From assembly GCF_007830155.1 (NCBI RefSeq), contig NZ_VLKY01000007.1, positions 210,899 to 274,898 of the forward strand: a stretch of DNA of 64,000 bases. The letters run 5' to 3'. Both the position numbers and the translations under genes were made by a program. Under the pieces are notes generated by a model, which was not told the origin of the DNA, did no database searches, and was given only the letters and a program-made list of their open reading frames with translations. Numbering within the stretch: the first letter of the stretch is position 1; every line of letters starts with the position of its first letter. Shown here in pieces: positions 27,056 through 36,048 of this stretch. The DNA is from Pseudomonas duriflava (GTDB taxonomy: Bacteria; Pseudomonadota; Gammaproteobacteria; Pseudomonadales; Pseudomonadaceae).

Positions 27056-27727
27056 TCATTCACCTACACTGATGCGGAGCCCAGCACTAATTGCAAAGGG
27101 CGAAAGGGTCAGCGTCAAGACAGCCAAGCTACCTAGCCAGAGTAATTGCCCTGAGGAAGACATGCCTTGGAGCGAAGCCTGAAGTGCACCGCTCCCTAAA
27201 ATAAGCACCGGGATATACAAAGGCAGGATCAACAAAGCCAGGAGTAACCCTCCACGCCTCAACCCAACCGTCAAGGCTGCTCCGATAGCGCCGAGCAGGC
27301 TAAGTGTTGGGGTTCCTAGTAAAAGCGAAAGTATAAGAGTTCCAAGACACTGGCTAGGCAACCCCAGCATAAGTGCCAACACAGGGGACAGCAATACGAG
27401 GGCAAGCCCGGAAATCACCCAGTGCGTCAGCACCTTGGCCAGCACTAATACCGCCAGCGGACGTGGCGATAACATCCACTGTTCTAGTGAACCGTCCTCA
27501 TAATCGCTACGAAACAGCCCGTCCAGTGAAAGCAAGACGGCCAATAACGCAGCTACCCAGATCAGCCCCGGAGACAGCTCGCGGAGCAACTCTGCTTGTG
27601 GTCCAACGGCCAGAGGAAACAGAGCGACTACGAGCGCGAAAAAAATTAATGGATTGACCAGCTCGGCTGGCCGACGAAACAGTAGGCGAGCCTCGCGTAG
27701 AACCAGAGAGCGAACGAACCCAGTCAT
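27056..27727 (-). CDS. ccmB: Heme exporter protein CcmB
   Basis: 223 residues from the ATG at 27727, which lies in the ATGA overlap with the ccmA stop. Six hydrophobic helices and the soluble segment [14 protein letters not shown] fit the CcmB permease family. CcmB is the membrane subunit of the CcmAB ABC transporter, which uses ATP to release heme-loaded CcmE from CcmC. Some upstream codons are in frame, but the overlapped ATG is the natural start. Confidence 0.95.
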   Translation of the reverse strand: MTGFVRSLVLREARLLFRRPAELVNPLIFFALVVALFPLAVGPQAELLRELSPGLIWVAALLAVLLSLDGLFRSDYEDGSLEQWMLSPRPLAVLVLAKVLTHWVISGLALVLLSPVLALMLGLPSQCLGTLILSLLLGTPTLSLLGAIGAALTVGLRRGGLLLALLILPLYIPVLILGSGALQASLQGMSSSGQLLWLGSLAVLTLTLSPFAISAGLRISVGE

Positions 27728-28359
27728 GCAGCCCACGCCGCCAGATCCAGTTGGCGATAACGGGATGGTTGCTTTTCCAAACGGTGATGTGTCGTGAACA
27801 CCACCAGCCCTCCCCGCTCACAATGTATGGCCAGATGCGCTTCCAGCTGCTCAACCGCGTCCCGGTCCAGGGCAGTAAAGGGCTCGTCCAACAGCCAGAG
27901 CGATGAGGGAGCCAGATAGAGACGAGCCAGCGCTACTCGGCGCTGCTGTCCTGCAGACAGCATGTAACAAGGCACGTCTTCAAAGCCGCGAAGGCCAACG
28001 GCGTCTAACGCCTCCCCTATGGAGCGACGCGCAGCCGGGTGATGCAGGGCACTCCACCAAGCCAGGTTCTCTTCCGGACTCAATAGCTCTTTGAGGCCGG
28101 CCCGATGGCCTATCCAGACCAGTTCACGCGCCATGGAATGCCGCTGCGCAGTTACAGCGCGGCCTCGCCACTGAACCTCTCCAGCAGTCGGACTCATGAG
28201 CCCAGCCAGCAAGCGCAACAAGCTGGTCTTGCCGCTGCCGTTGGGGCCTGCGACCTGTACCATTTCCCCCGCCTCGACGCGCAGATCCAAATGCTCGAAC
28301 AGCACCCGTTGATCTCGCTCACAGGTTAGTGCTCTGGCTTCAAGAAGGGGAAAAGTCAC
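27724..28359 (-). CDS. ccmA: Cytochrome c biogenesis ATP-binding protein CcmA
   Basis: 211 residues from GTG 28359. The frame stays open further upstream, but that extension does not resemble the family, and this start gives the usual length. ABC ATPase motifs are in place: Walker [10 protein letters not shown] near residues 35-43, signature [14 protein letters not shown] near 130, Walker [13 protein letters not shown] near 150, and an H-loop at FTTHH. CcmA powers the CcmABCD complex at the inner membrane. It is the first gene of the ccm operon and is divergent from the FliK-like gene. Confidence 0.94.
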   Translation of the reverse strand: MTFPLLEARALTCERDQRVLFEHLDLRVEAGEMVQVAGPNGSGKTSLLRLLAGLMSPTAGEVQWRGRAVTAQRHSMARELVWIGHRAGLKELLSPEENLAWWSALHHPAARRSIGEALDAVGLRGFEDVPCYMLSAGQQRRVALARLYLAPSSLWLLDEPFTALDRDAVEQLEAHLAIHCERGGLVVFTTHHRLEKQPSRYRQLDLAAWAA

Positions 28360-28392
28360 CGCACGGCCACCATTGCATAAAGTCGAAGAGGA

Positions 28393-28430
28393 AACGGCCG
28401 TTATAAGAAAGACAGTAAACGGCCGCTTAC
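28393..28430. promoter_or_regulatory. Paired CGGCCG palindromes in the ccmA/fliK2 divergent region
   Basis: Two palindromes with the same core lie 25 bp apart centre to centre: AACGGCCGTT (28393-28402, perfect) and GTAAACGGCCGCTTAC (28415-28430, one mismatched pair). They sit between the divergent starts of ccmA and the FliK-like gene, upstream of a possible -10 (TTATAC, 28439-28444). The spacing looks like a two-site operator, but no regulator can be named. Confidence 0.35.
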
Positions 28431-28492
28431 CCGCGGCATTATACACATCGTCCTGATTCAGGATGCCCGGCAGCAAAACGATCGAGCACCCC

Positions 28493-30016
28493 ATGACTGA
28501 TATAGGTGGCGTCCGCCTCACCGCCTCTCTTCCTACCAGCACGTCCCGCACAGGAGTTCTGCTCGAACAGACTGTCCGCCTCGCCGCAGGCCAGAACAGC
28601 CCTCTAGCCGCAGGCGAAACAGCCAAAGCCGAAGTACTGGCTATCAAGCAGGCGCTGCAAAACTTTCAGGTCATCTTTCAGCTCACCCTGAACAATGGAC
28701 AGCAGGTCCGGTTGTCGGCAGAAAGTCCAGTAGCTTTACCGTTGGGAGCCCTGTTCGGTGTTAGCGCCCTGTCGCCCTCTCGTCTCGCTATACGGCCAGA
28801 CCTCGCGGCCGAGCCCCCACTGGACACCCTGGATACCGATCAATTACCTGTCGGCACGTTACTGCAGGGCCGGGTAGTAAGCAACCTGCCCTCCCAGGAG
28901 GGCGGCCCAACAACATTTAAAACTGTCATCAACTTGCTGAACACTACACTCAGCGGCAAGCAACTCCTGATCGAGTCTCCTCACCTACTCAAGCCTGGAA
29001 GCCTATTGACGGCTGAGGTGCGCGGCGCCCAGCAACTGGCCATTGTCTCATCTCCCGGTCGACTCGACCAGCTTGAGCTGGGTCAGCAACTTGCAAGCCA
29101 ATACCAACGCCAGGGGTCATTGACCGGCTTACTCCAAGCCTTGAATACCCTGCCTGGTCCATCGCAGCATACGAATGGACTTCAAAACCTGGCAACTCAA
29201 CTGCTAGCTACATTGCCGGACATTGAAAGCCTGAGCGATGCCGAGACATTGAAAACTGCTCTTGCTCACAGTGGGCTATGGCTAGAACGCCATCTCATCG
29301 CCGGGCATCCTTCAACAGCGAATCAGGATCAAAAAGCATTGTTGCTGCGCCTGATAGGCCAATTAACGACCGCACTGTCCTTATCCCCCGCCGGAAGCGC
29401 GTCCGTTTTAACACCTATAATGCCAGCTGCTTTGCGTAACGCTCTTTCAGCCTTTGGCCAAACGAGTCCGCGTCAGGCTGCGCTCAGCTTTCCATTACCG
29501 CCCCGCATCATGAATGCGCTGGCCGAGGAAGGGGTCGATCTTAAGGAGCTGCTAAAACTGGCCAGCGCGGCTCTGGCCCGCCTGCAAACTCATCAGCTGT
29601 CCAGCCTGGAGCAGACCCGCCTGATGCCTGACGGCTCCGTTGTGCTGACGTGGCAGGGAGAACTTCCCATGCGTAATGGTGAACACATCATCGCGTTACA
29701 GTACAAGCTTCAGGAAGAGCGCAAGTCGGCGGTACGGGAATCTGGACAAAGCCTGTGGCGTCTGGAGTTGGCCTTCGACTTGGCGCCACTCGGCCAAATG
29801 CAGGTCCAGGCCCAACTTAGTCAGGGCAGCGTGTCGAGTCGCCTCTGGGCCGAGCGCCCAGAAACCGTACGGCTAATCACGCATGAGCTGGATCATTTGC
29901 GCGAGCGCCTAGATAAGCTTGGCCTGATTGTGGGCGAGTTGAATTGCCAGCAAGGTCGCCCTCCAAGCGGTCCTCGCACCCACCTTGAAGAACAATGGAT
30001 CGATGAAAGCGCATGA
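28493..30016 (+). CDS. Second FliK-like flagellar hook-length control protein
   Basis: 507 residues from ATG 28493. An in-frame ATG at 28463 would add 10 residues, and neither has a convincing ribosome site. Most of the protein is Ala/Leu/Gln/Ser-rich and loosely conserved. The C-terminal region (about residues 395-490, [63 protein letters not shown]) matches the Flg_hook/FliK C-terminal domain. It overlaps the downstream FlhB-like gene by 4 bases. In Pseudomonas a protein of this type sits between ccmA and the chemotaxis cluster. Its role beyond the canonical FliK (51146-52432) is not established. Confidence 0.85.
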   Translation: MTDIGGVRLTASLPTSTSRTGVLLEQTVRLAAGQNSPLAAGETAKAEVLAIKQALQNFQVIFQLTLNNGQQVRLSAESPVALPLGALFGVSALSPSRLAIRPDLAAEPPLDTLDTDQLPVGTLLQGRVVSNLPSQEGGPTTFKTVINLLNTTLSGKQLLIESPHLLKPGSLLTAEVRGAQQLAIVSSPGRLDQLELGQQLASQYQRQGSLTGLLQALNTLPGPSQHTNGLQNLATQLLATLPDIESLSDAETLKTALAHSGLWLERHLIAGHPSTANQDQKALLLRLIGQLTTALSLSPAGSASVLTPIMPAALRNALSAFGQTSPRQAALSFPLPPRIMNALAEEGVDLKELLKLASAALARLQTHQLSSLEQTRLMPDGSVVLTWQGELPMRNGEHIIALQYKLQEERKSAVRESGQSLWRLELAFDLAPLGQMQVQAQLSQGSVSSRLWAERPETVRLITHELDHLRERLDKLGLIVGELNCQQGRPPSGPRTHLEEQWIDESA

Positions 30017-30270
30017 ACTCGACTAAAAGCGCGATAGCCCTGGTTTACGATGGGAAAAACACACCTACCCTTACAGCCAAGGGTGAGGACGACCTGGCTG
30101 AAGCCATTCTTGCTCTGGCACGCGAGCACGACGTACCGATTTATGAGAACCCGGATTTGGTACGCCTGCTGGCACGGCTGGAGCTAGGCGATGCCATCCC
30201 GGAGGTCCTGTATCGAACAATGGCCGAAATCATTGCCTTTGCTTGGTATTTAAAAGGCAAACATCTTTAA
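30013..30270 (+). CDS. FlhB C-terminal-domain-like protein (FhlX type)
   Basis: 85 residues that align with the cytoplasmic C-terminal domain of FlhB downstream of its autocleavage site: SAIALVYDGKNTPTLTAKG corresponds to YAVALKYDAEKGGAPVLVAKG in the FlhB encoded in this window. It lacks the NPTH cleavage motif and all transmembrane helices. Such stand-alone domains can replace the cleaved C-terminal fragment of FlhB in some bacteria. The start overlaps the stop of the FliK-like gene by 4 bases, pairing an export-switch domain with a hook-length protein. Confidence 0.88.
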   Translation: MNSTKSAIALVYDGKNTPTLTAKGEDDLAEAILALAREHDVPIYENPDLVRLLARLELGDAIPEVLYRTMAEIIAFAWYLKGKHL

Positions 30271-30440
30271 CCCTTAGTCCGTCAAGCCAGGAAGAGTCGG
30301 CGCAGGTAATTGCTCTCCGGATTTTCAGAGGTGTTGATAGGTAGCTCTGAGCTCTGCTTCCTGCCTATAGCTCCTTTGAGACGCAGACATTAAAAAAAGA
30401 TTGCTTTCTGTAAATGCCTTGTGGAGCCCAAAATCGTCCC

Positions 30441-30483
30441 GAAAACAAAATGGGCACGGTTTCGAGAGAAAACCGTGCCCATT
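30441..30483 (-). terminator. Rho-independent terminator of the cheW-DUF2802 operon
   Basis: A 14-bp perfect stem (30449-30462 with 30470-30483) has a 7-base loop. Read on the minus strand it is followed by TTTTGTTTTC. It lies just past the DUF2802 stop at 30506. The remaining 30271-30440 stretch between the convergent genes shows no further recognisable element. Confidence 0.85.
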
Positions 30484-30505
30484 GGTAAAACAGGAAAGAT
30501 AGGCG

Positions 30506-30904
30506 TCAGGATTGCTGCCGCGCCTTATGCATTTTGCTGATCAGTTCGGCCTCGGCGCGTGAAACGCCACAGGACTGGGTCAGATCATCAATGCTGGCCC
30601 CCATCCCCGCCAAGCGCGCGGCCTGACTGAGTGACAGATTGGCCGGATCGCTCTGCTCGATACGGGTAAGCCGGTCAGGCAAGGGGGCGATAACCTCGCT
30701 AAGCTCGCCCAACTGCTCACCCATACGGACCGTGCCCGCTTGATAGGTTTCCAGCCGCTTGGCCAAAGCCTTCAAACGCTTTTCTGTTAACTCTTCATGC
30801 TGAACAAGCTTGGCAGCCTGCTGCTTGAGCGCCTGCCACAACATAAAGCAGGCGCCTGCCAGACCGAGGCACATGAATACCAGCACGATCAACGCAGCCA
30901 ACAT
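30506..30904 (-). CDS. DUF2802 membrane protein of the chemotaxis cluster
   Basis: 132 residues with one N-terminal transmembrane helix (about residues 3-24), a coiled-coil stretch (about 28-80), and a C-terminal DUF2802 domain ending SLSQAARLAGMGASIDDLTQSCGVSRAEAELISKMH. The C-terminal block reads like a helix-turn-helix, as often noted for this family, although the protein is membrane anchored. The start overlaps the cheW stop by one base (TAATG). It is conserved downstream of cheW in Pseudomonas. Function is unknown. Confidence 0.88.
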   Translation of the reverse strand: MLAALIVLVFMCLGLAGACFMLWQALKQQAAKLVQHEELTEKRLKALAKRLETYQAGTVRMGEQLGELSEVIAPLPDRLTRIEQSDPANLSLSQAARLAGMGASIDDLTQSCGVSRAEAELISKMHKARQQS

Positions 30905-31383
30905 TAGATGCTTTCCAGTTCAGACCATTCTTCTTCGGTCATCATCTTATCCAGCTCTACAAGAATGAGCAGCTCCCCATTCTTGTTGCATACACCCTGG
31001 ATGAATTTGGCCGACTCGTCATTACCGACATTAGGTGCCGTCTCGATCTCAGACTGACGCAAGTACACTACTTCCGCCACGCTGTCGACCAGAATGCCCA
31101 CTACCTGCTTGTCCGCTTCAATGATTACGATTCGTGTATTGTCCGTGATATCGGTCGAGTCCAGGCCGAAGCGCTGACGCGTATCGATAACCGTCACAAC
31201 ATTGCCGCGCAGGTTGATAATACCTAGCACATAGCTCGGTGCACCGGGAACCGGTGCGATCTCGGAGTAACGCAGCACTTCCTGGACCTGCATCACGTTG
31301 ATGCCGTAGGTTTCGTTATCCAGACGGAAGGTTACCCACTGCAGAATTGGATCCTCGGAACCCTGTGCAGACGACTTTTTCAT
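30904..31383 (-). CDS. cheW: Chemotaxis coupling protein CheW
   Basis: 159 residues forming one CheW domain. Signatures are QWVTFRLDNETYGINVMQVQEVLR at the N-terminus, GIINLRGNVVTVIDTRQRFGL in the middle and GILVDSVAEVVYL near the end. CheW links methyl-accepting receptors to the CheA kinase in the cytoplasm. It follows the ParP-like gene by 92 bases and is probably cotranscribed from the sigma-28 site upstream of parP. An acidic C-terminus (MTEEEWSELESI) is typical of the Pseudomonas form. Confidence 0.96.
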   Translation of the reverse strand: MKKSSAQGSEDPILQWVTFRLDNETYGINVMQVQEVLRYSEIAPVPGAPSYVLGIINLRGNVVTVIDTRQRFGLDSTDITDNTRIVIIEADKQVVGILVDSVAEVVYLRQSEIETAPNVGNDESAKFIQGVCNKNGELLILVELDKMMTEEEWSELESI

Positions 31384-31475
31384 TTTCCCAGCCTCGTTGA
31401 TACCGCTAGAGCGGTCTTAGCGGTCATCCCGCCTTGGTTGATCCAAGCCAGCCTCTTGAGCGTAGGCCAACTTTT

Positions 31476-32345
31476 CTACTGTTTCACTTTCCTTGCGGCT
31501 CCGCTTTCGATCAAAGCCGCCAATGCCGAAACATCCAGCAAGGCGCACATGTGATCGATGACCGTTCCCGCAAGCCATGGACGTTGAGTTCGCTGAGTAC
31601 GCCATTTCACTTCAGCCGGGTCGAGTCGGATGGAACGGCTAACCTGATGGACAGCAATTCCCCAATCGAACCCTTCTACCGAGATAACAAATCTCAGTCC
31701 GTCCTTGAAATCTTCGCGGTAACGCTCGGGCATAACCCAGCGCGCCGCATCCAATACTTTCAAATTGCCAGTCTGAGCCGGCAAAATGCCTAGAAACCAG
31801 TCTGGCTGACCAAATAACGGAGTAAGCTCGCGCCCTTCCAGGGAATAGATTGAGCCTAGGCAAATCAAGGGTACTGCCAGCGTCAGACCTGCCACATCAA
31901 ATAACAAACATTCGAAAGGCTTTTCAGCCCAGTCAGGGCGCCCGTCTACAGCAGATATCGCCGGAACGGCTTTCGCCTCAGTTGCCACTAGCCCCACCGG
32001 AATAGCCGGAGCCACCATCGCACTTGTAGGTAACTGCGTTACCTCTTTTAAAACCGGTACGGCCTCCGGCACTACCACTGCCTGTAACAAGGCATCCCGG
32101 GCCATTTCCTCTTGAACCGCCGCGGCAAATTCATCCTGCGTAATGCTTTCGACTACAGTCGTCGCCAAGAACTCCGCCGGTGCCTCAACCACGGCTGGAG
32201 CCACCGACACGACGTCGGCCACCGGCACTGAAACAGGCGCAGAGGCCTCGACCGGCAATTCGAGTGTCGCCTCCATTAGCAGGGCGTCCAGGTAAGACTG
32301 CAGGGCCTGCTGAGAGCGAGTTTCAGTGTGAGTAGAAAACGTCAT
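31476..32345 (-). CDS. ParP-like protein with C-terminal CheW domain
   Basis: 289 residues from ATG 32345, with a possible GTG 12 bases upstream. The first 150 or so residues are low-complexity, rich in Ala, Val, Pro and Glu. The last 140 form a degenerate CheW-like domain (FECLLFDVAGLTLAVPLICLGSIYSLEG, DWFLGILPAQTGNLKVLDAARWVMP). A Pro/Ala/Val-rich N-terminus plus CheW-like C-terminus next to a ParA-type ATPase is the signature of ParP, which with ParC places chemotaxis arrays at the cell pole. The gene has a convincing sigma-28 promoter just upstream. Confidence 0.85.
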   Translation of the reverse strand: MTFSTHTETRSQQALQSYLDALLMEATLELPVEASAPVSVPVADVVSVAPAVVEAPAEFLATTVVESITQDEFAAAVQEEMARDALLQAVVVPEAVPVLKEVTQLPTSAMVAPAIPVGLVATEAKAVPAISAVDGRPDWAEKPFECLLFDVAGLTLAVPLICLGSIYSLEGRELTPLFGQPDWFLGILPAQTGNLKVLDAARWVMPERYREDFKDGLRFVISVEGFDWGIAVHQVSRSIRLDPAEVKWRTQRTQRPWLAGTVIDHMCALLDVSALAALIESGAARKVKQ

Positions 32346-32374
32346 ATCACAGTTCACTGCTATGGTTGATCAAA

Positions 32375-32402
32375 CTATCGGCTGGTTGACATCAAAACTT
32401 GA
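32375..32402 (-). promoter_or_regulatory. Sigma-28 (FliA) promoter upstream of parP-cheW
   Basis: On the minus strand TCAAG (plus 32398-32402) is followed after 15 bases by GCCGATAG (plus 32375-32382). This matches the flagellar sigma-28 consensus (about TCAAG/TAAAG, 14-16 bases, GCCGATAA). It lies between the parC stop and the parP start at 32345. It would make parP, cheW and the DUF2802 gene late flagellar genes controlled by FliA, which is encoded in the same window. Confidence 0.78.
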
Positions 32403-32420
32403 GTTTCGCGTTTCAGAACA

Positions 32421-33209
32421 TCAAGCCACATGACTGGCAGGCTGATTCGACAAAAGATGTTTGAGCAGGGCCCTGTACGCAATGACGCCGCGACTGCCCG
32501 GATCGTTCTGCGATGGCGTTACCCCCACCCGGCTGGCGTCTCGCAGGCGCGTGTCTATAGGAATAAATGCCTGCCACAACGCGGCAGAGTAATGCTCACG
32601 CAGATACTTGAGCGTGCTCAGCGAAGCCTGGGTACGCCGGTCGAACAACGTTGGAACAATCGTGTAAGGCAAGGCCTGCTTGCGGGAGCGGTTGATCATG
32701 GTCAGGGTATTCACCATGCGCTCAAGCCCCTTTACCGCCAGGAACTCGGTTTGTACCGGAATCACTAATTGCTGGCTTGCAGCAAGAGCATTGACCATCA
32801 GAATGCCTAACAAGGGCGGACTGTCGATCAAGGCATAATCGAACTCGTTCCACAGCTGCGCCAGGCTTTTGGCAATCACCAACCCCATACCATTCTGGCC
32901 AGGCGACTGACGCTCCAACGTAGCCAGTGCGGTACTGGCTGGCAACAAGGCGATCCGCTCGTGACTCGTAGGCAACAGCAACTGCCGGGGCAAGCCTTCA
33001 GGTACGATCCCCTGATGCAGGAACAACTCGTAGGCACTATGCTCCAGCGTGTCAGGATCCTGCCCGAAATAGCTCGTCAACGAGCCATGGGGATCAAGAT
33101 CCACCATCAGCACGCGCTTGCCCGCATCAGCCAGAAGACCTGCCAGCGAAACGGATGTAGTGGTCTTGCCGACCCCGCCCTTCTGATTGGCTATCGCCCA
33201 AACTCTCAC
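32421..33209 (-). CDS. ParC-like ParA-family ATPase for chemotaxis array positioning
   Basis: 262 residues from GTG 33209, which has a strong GGAGGGG ribosome site at good spacing. The longer upstream frame is rejected. A deviant Walker A, NQKGGVGKTT, lies near residues 7-16, with VLMVDLDPHGSLTSYFG and ALIDSPPLLG further on, typical of ParA/Soj/MinD ATPases. Its place between motD and the ParP-like CheW-domain gene identifies it as the chemotaxis-linked ParC type rather than the chromosome-partition ParA. Confidence 0.88.
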   Translation of the reverse strand: MRVWAIANQKGGVGKTTTSVSLAGLLADAGKRVLMVDLDPHGSLTSYFGQDPDTLEHSAYELFLHQGIVPEGLPRQLLLPTSHERIALLPASTALATLERQSPGQNGMGLVIAKSLAQLWNEFDYALIDSPPLLGILMVNALAASQQLVIPVQTEFLAVKGLERMVNTLTMINRSRKQALPYTIVPTLFDRRTQASLSTLKYLREHYSAALWQAFIPIDTRLRDASRVGVTPSQNDPGSRGVIAYRALLKHLLSNQPASHVA

Positions 33210-33279
33210 GCTTCCCCTCCAGGCTTCCGGCACTTACCACGCATCGATGGCGAAGATTTGACGGCTACCGCTAAAGACG

Positions 33280-34095
33280 TTATTTGACGGAAGCCGGTGC
33301 ACGTTGCGTGCCACTTTCAACGGAGGAGGTATTCTGGAAGCCGCTACTACCACGCCGGATATCGACATGACGAGAAATCAACAGGACGACACGACGATTA
33401 CGCGCCCGGCCCTCAGGTGTCGCATTGCTGGCAACAGGTTGGTAGCTCCCATAGCCCACAACGGCCAGACGCTCTGGCGCCACGCCATCGCCAATCAGTA
33501 AACGTACAATGCTCGCTGATCGTGCAGCTGATAGCTCCCAGTTGGTTGGATACTGAGCCGTATGGATTGGAAGATTGTCCGTAAAGCCCTCGACCTGTAC
33601 AGGATTCCGGTAAGGCGCCAGAATTTTGGCAACCTTGGCAATGAGGTTGAAGGCCGAGTCACTGGGAATAGCATCGCCACTTGGAAACAACAGATTGGAG
33701 TTTAATTCGACTTCCAGCCAAGTTTCCGTACCGCGAATTGTCATTTGATCCGAACCGATCAGATCACCAAAGGCGGCCTGCATACTATCGGCAATTTGCT
33801 CAAGTGCATTCTCACCACTCGGATCTGAAGAAGTGCCTGTGGCCGGGTTGTTCTGCTCAATGGCCGGCGTCGCGCTGCGCGGCACTTGATCGCCGACGGG
33901 TATCGGCTTTGTCGAGCGTGACGGCTCATTGAAGATACCGGTCAGAGTTTCCGAAAGAATCTTGTACTTACCTTCATTGAGTGAAGAGATGGAATACATC
34001 ACAACAAAAAAGGCAAATAGCAAGGTGATAAAATCGGCATAGGATACGAGCCAGCGTTCGTGATTCTCGTGCTCTTCCTGACGACGGCGGCGCAT
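33280..34095 (-). CDS. motD: Flagellar stator protein MotD (MotB family)
   Basis: 271 residues. The N-terminal motif WLVSYADFITLLFAFFVVMYSISS (the plug/transmembrane helix with the proton-binding Asp at YAD) is near residues 14-37. The C-terminal OmpA-like peptidoglycan-binding domain includes VEGFTDNLPIHT, NWELSAARSASIVRLL, VGYGSYQPVASN and RARNRRVVL. MotD pairs with MotC as the second stator set in Pseudomonas, anchoring the motor to the cell wall. It starts 3 bases after motC. Confidence 0.95.
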   Translation of the reverse strand: MRRRRQEEHENHERWLVSYADFITLLFAFFVVMYSISSLNEGKYKILSETLTGIFNEPSRSTKPIPVGDQVPRSATPAIEQNNPATGTSSDPSGENALEQIADSMQAAFGDLIGSDQMTIRGTETWLEVELNSNLLFPSGDAIPSDSAFNLIAKVAKILAPYRNPVQVEGFTDNLPIHTAQYPTNWELSAARSASIVRLLIGDGVAPERLAVVGYGSYQPVASNATPEGRARNRRVVLLISRHVDIRRGSSGFQNTSSVESGTQRAPASVK

Positions 34096-34098
34096 CGC

Positions 34099-34839
34099 TT
34101 ACTCCACGAAGCCTTGCAGCTTCAATTCGATGGACCGGGGATTTTCGCCTTCACCAATAGAAAGCAGCCCTTCAAGCAGCATCTCTCGGTAACGCGTTTG
34201 ACGGATCACTATGCTTTTTAACTTGCTGGCCATTGGCAAGAGCAGCAAGTTGGCAAAGGAAACACCATAAATAGTGGCCACGAACGCCACGGCGATTCCG
34301 TTACCCAGTTGCGACGGATCAGCCAAATTCTGCATCACATGGATCAAGCCCATCACCGCGCCAATGATGCCAATCGTAGGCGCATAACCGCCCATCGCTT
34401 CGAACACTTTGGCAGCCTGCAGATCGCGCTCTTCCTGACCATACATATCTACTTCAAGAATGCTGCGAATAGCTTCAGGTTCGGCTCCATCTACCAGTAA
34501 TTGAAGGCCTTTACGCGCAAAAGGGTCCCGTTCGGTGTCTACCAGCGGCTCCAGTCCCAGTAGACCTTCTTTGCGCGCAGAAAGACTCCAGCCAATGATG
34601 CGGTTGATGCCTGCGGGCATATCGATCTTGGGTGAAATGAATACCCAACTCAGCAGGCTCATAGAACGCTTTAGCACACGCATAGGCGTTTGCAGCATGG
34701 CAGCGCCGCATGTCCCGCCCAGTACGATCAGGGCAGCCGGGCCATTGAGCAAGGCTCCCACGGTCCCGCCTTCGAGGAAGTTACCTCCAATGATGGCAGT
34801 AAAGGCCAGCAGGATGCCGATTAGGCTGAGGACATCCAC
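34099..34839 (-). CDS. motC: Flagellar stator protein MotC (MotA family)
   Basis: 246 residues with four transmembrane helices (two near the N-terminus, two near residues 150-200) and a large cytoplasmic loop. Signature elements are GGTVGALLNGPAALIVLGGTCGAA and APTIGIIGAVMGLIHVMQNL, with KVFEAMGGYAPT before the third helix. It forms the proton channel stator ring with MotD. An intercistronic hairpin (34854-34877) lies between the cheB stop and this start. Confidence 0.95.
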   Translation of the reverse strand: MDVLSLIGILLAFTAIIGGNFLEGGTVGALLNGPAALIVLGGTCGAAMLQTPMRVLKRSMSLLSWVFISPKIDMPAGINRIIGWSLSARKEGLLGLEPLVDTERDPFARKGLQLLVDGAEPEAIRSILEVDMYGQEERDLQAAKVFEAMGGYAPTIGIIGAVMGLIHVMQNLADPSQLGNGIAVAFVATIYGVSFANLLLLPMASKLKSIVIRQTRYREMLLEGLLSIGEGENPRSIELKLQGFVE

Positions 34840-34925
34840 ACATCATCTCCATGAGGCAGGCGATACCGCTACTGCCTATTTGATTCGCTCGATACGTACA
34901 TCTGCTCTGCGCAGGTGACGCGCCA

Positions 34926-36017
34926 TTACATGCACGCTTCGGTGATATGTCGGCCCATGTCATCCAAACTGTAGACGGCATCTGCCAGATTGGCCTTAAC
35001 CACCGCCATGGGCATTCCATAAATCACGCAGCTGGCTTCGTCCTGAGCCCATACCTGACTTCCGCCTTGCTTTAGCAGACGAGCCCCTTCACGACCATCG
35101 GCCCCCATTCCGGTCAACACGACAGCTAGAACCCTGTCGGCATAAACCTTGGCAGCCGAACCAAATGTGATATCCACACACGGCTTGTAGTTCAAGCGCT
35201 CGTCACCGGGCAGGATTTTCACAGTACCCCGCGCGTCAATCATCATCTGTTTGCCGCCAGGCGCTAGCAGAGCCAGACCAGGCCGCAGCTGGTCACCATC
35301 TTCGGCCTCCTTGACACTTATCTTGCAAAGCTTGTCGAGGCGCTCGGCAAACGCTTTGGTAAACGCCGCCGGCATATGCTGGACAAGAACAATAGGCGTC
35401 GGAAAATTAGCCGAGAGCTGGGTCAGGACACGCTGTAATGCAACGGGCCCCCCAGTCGACGTCCCGATTGCCAGAAGCTTGTAAGCCTTACGGCGTGGCG
35501 GGGCACTGGATGCAACCGGTGCCACTGGCGCTGCAGCCGACGGACTGCGCGTAGCCGGACGCTGTACTGGAGCCGCCGGCGTCGGCATAGGTATTGTATT
35601 GGGCGACGAGAGCCGTCGATTGCTACGGGCAATCGTATGGATTTTCTCGCATAGCAGTCGTTTGACACTTTCCGGATGACGGGAAATGTCTTCGAAATTC
35701 TTTGGAAGATAGTCTACCGCACCGGCATCCAGCGCATCGAGGGTCACTCGTGCGCCTTCGTGCGTCAGTGAAGAGAACATCAGGACGGGTGTAGGGCACT
35801 TCTGCATGATATGCCTTACAGCCGTAATGCCGTCCATAAACGGCATTTCATAGTCCATGGTAACGACGTCGGGCTTCAACGCCATTACCTGATCTACACC
35901 CTCTCGCCCGTTGGTCGCCGTACCGACGACCATGATATTGGGGTCCCCCGCCAGGATCTCACTCAAACGGCGGCGGAAAAACCCTGAGTCATCCACCACC
36001 AGCACTCTTACAGCCAT
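34926..36017 (-). CDS. cheB: Chemotaxis protein-glutamate methylesterase CheB
   Basis: 363 residues from ATG 36017, with AGGAG 8 bases upstream. The frame extends 25 codons further without support. The N-terminal receiver domain has VVDD near residues 7-10 and the phospho-acceptor Asp55 in [13 protein letters not shown]. After a Pro/Ala-rich linker (about 145-175) comes the methylesterase domain with GTSTGGP (nucleophile Ser), [11 protein letters not shown] (His) and [13 protein letters not shown] (Asp). CheB demethylates or deamidates receptors when phosphorylated by CheA. It follows cheA after 31 bases. Confidence 0.97.
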   Translation of the reverse strand: MAVRVLVVDDSGFFRRRLSEILAGDPNIMVVGTATNGREGVDQVMALKPDVVTMDYEMPFMDGITAVRHIMQKCPTPVLMFSSLTHEGARVTLDALDAGAVDYLPKNFEDISRHPESVKRLLCEKIHTIARSNRRLSSPNTIPMPTPAAPVQRPATRSPSAAAPVAPVASSAPPRRKAYKLLAIGTSTGGPVALQRVLTQLSANFPTPIVLVQHMPAAFTKAFAERLDKLCKISVKEAEDGDQLRPGLALLAPGGKQMMIDARGTVKILPGDERLNYKPCVDITFGSAAKVYADRVLAVVLTGMGADGREGARLLKQGGSQVWAQDEASCVIYGMPMAVVKANLADAVYSLDDMGRHITEACM

Positions 36018-36048
36018 GTAAACACTCCTAACGGCGGGTTTTGCCCAC

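Noticed and set aside
30013..30270. The 85-residue FlhB-like gene as a degraded flhB remnant
   Set aside because: It has a clean start coupled to the upstream gene, matches a known stand-alone family, and a full flhB exists elsewhere in the window.
34854..34877. Hairpin between cheB and motC as a terminator
   Set aside because: The stem (AGGCAG plus GCG with a two-base bulge) has no T-tract, and the genes look cotranscribed. It is at most an intercistronic structure.
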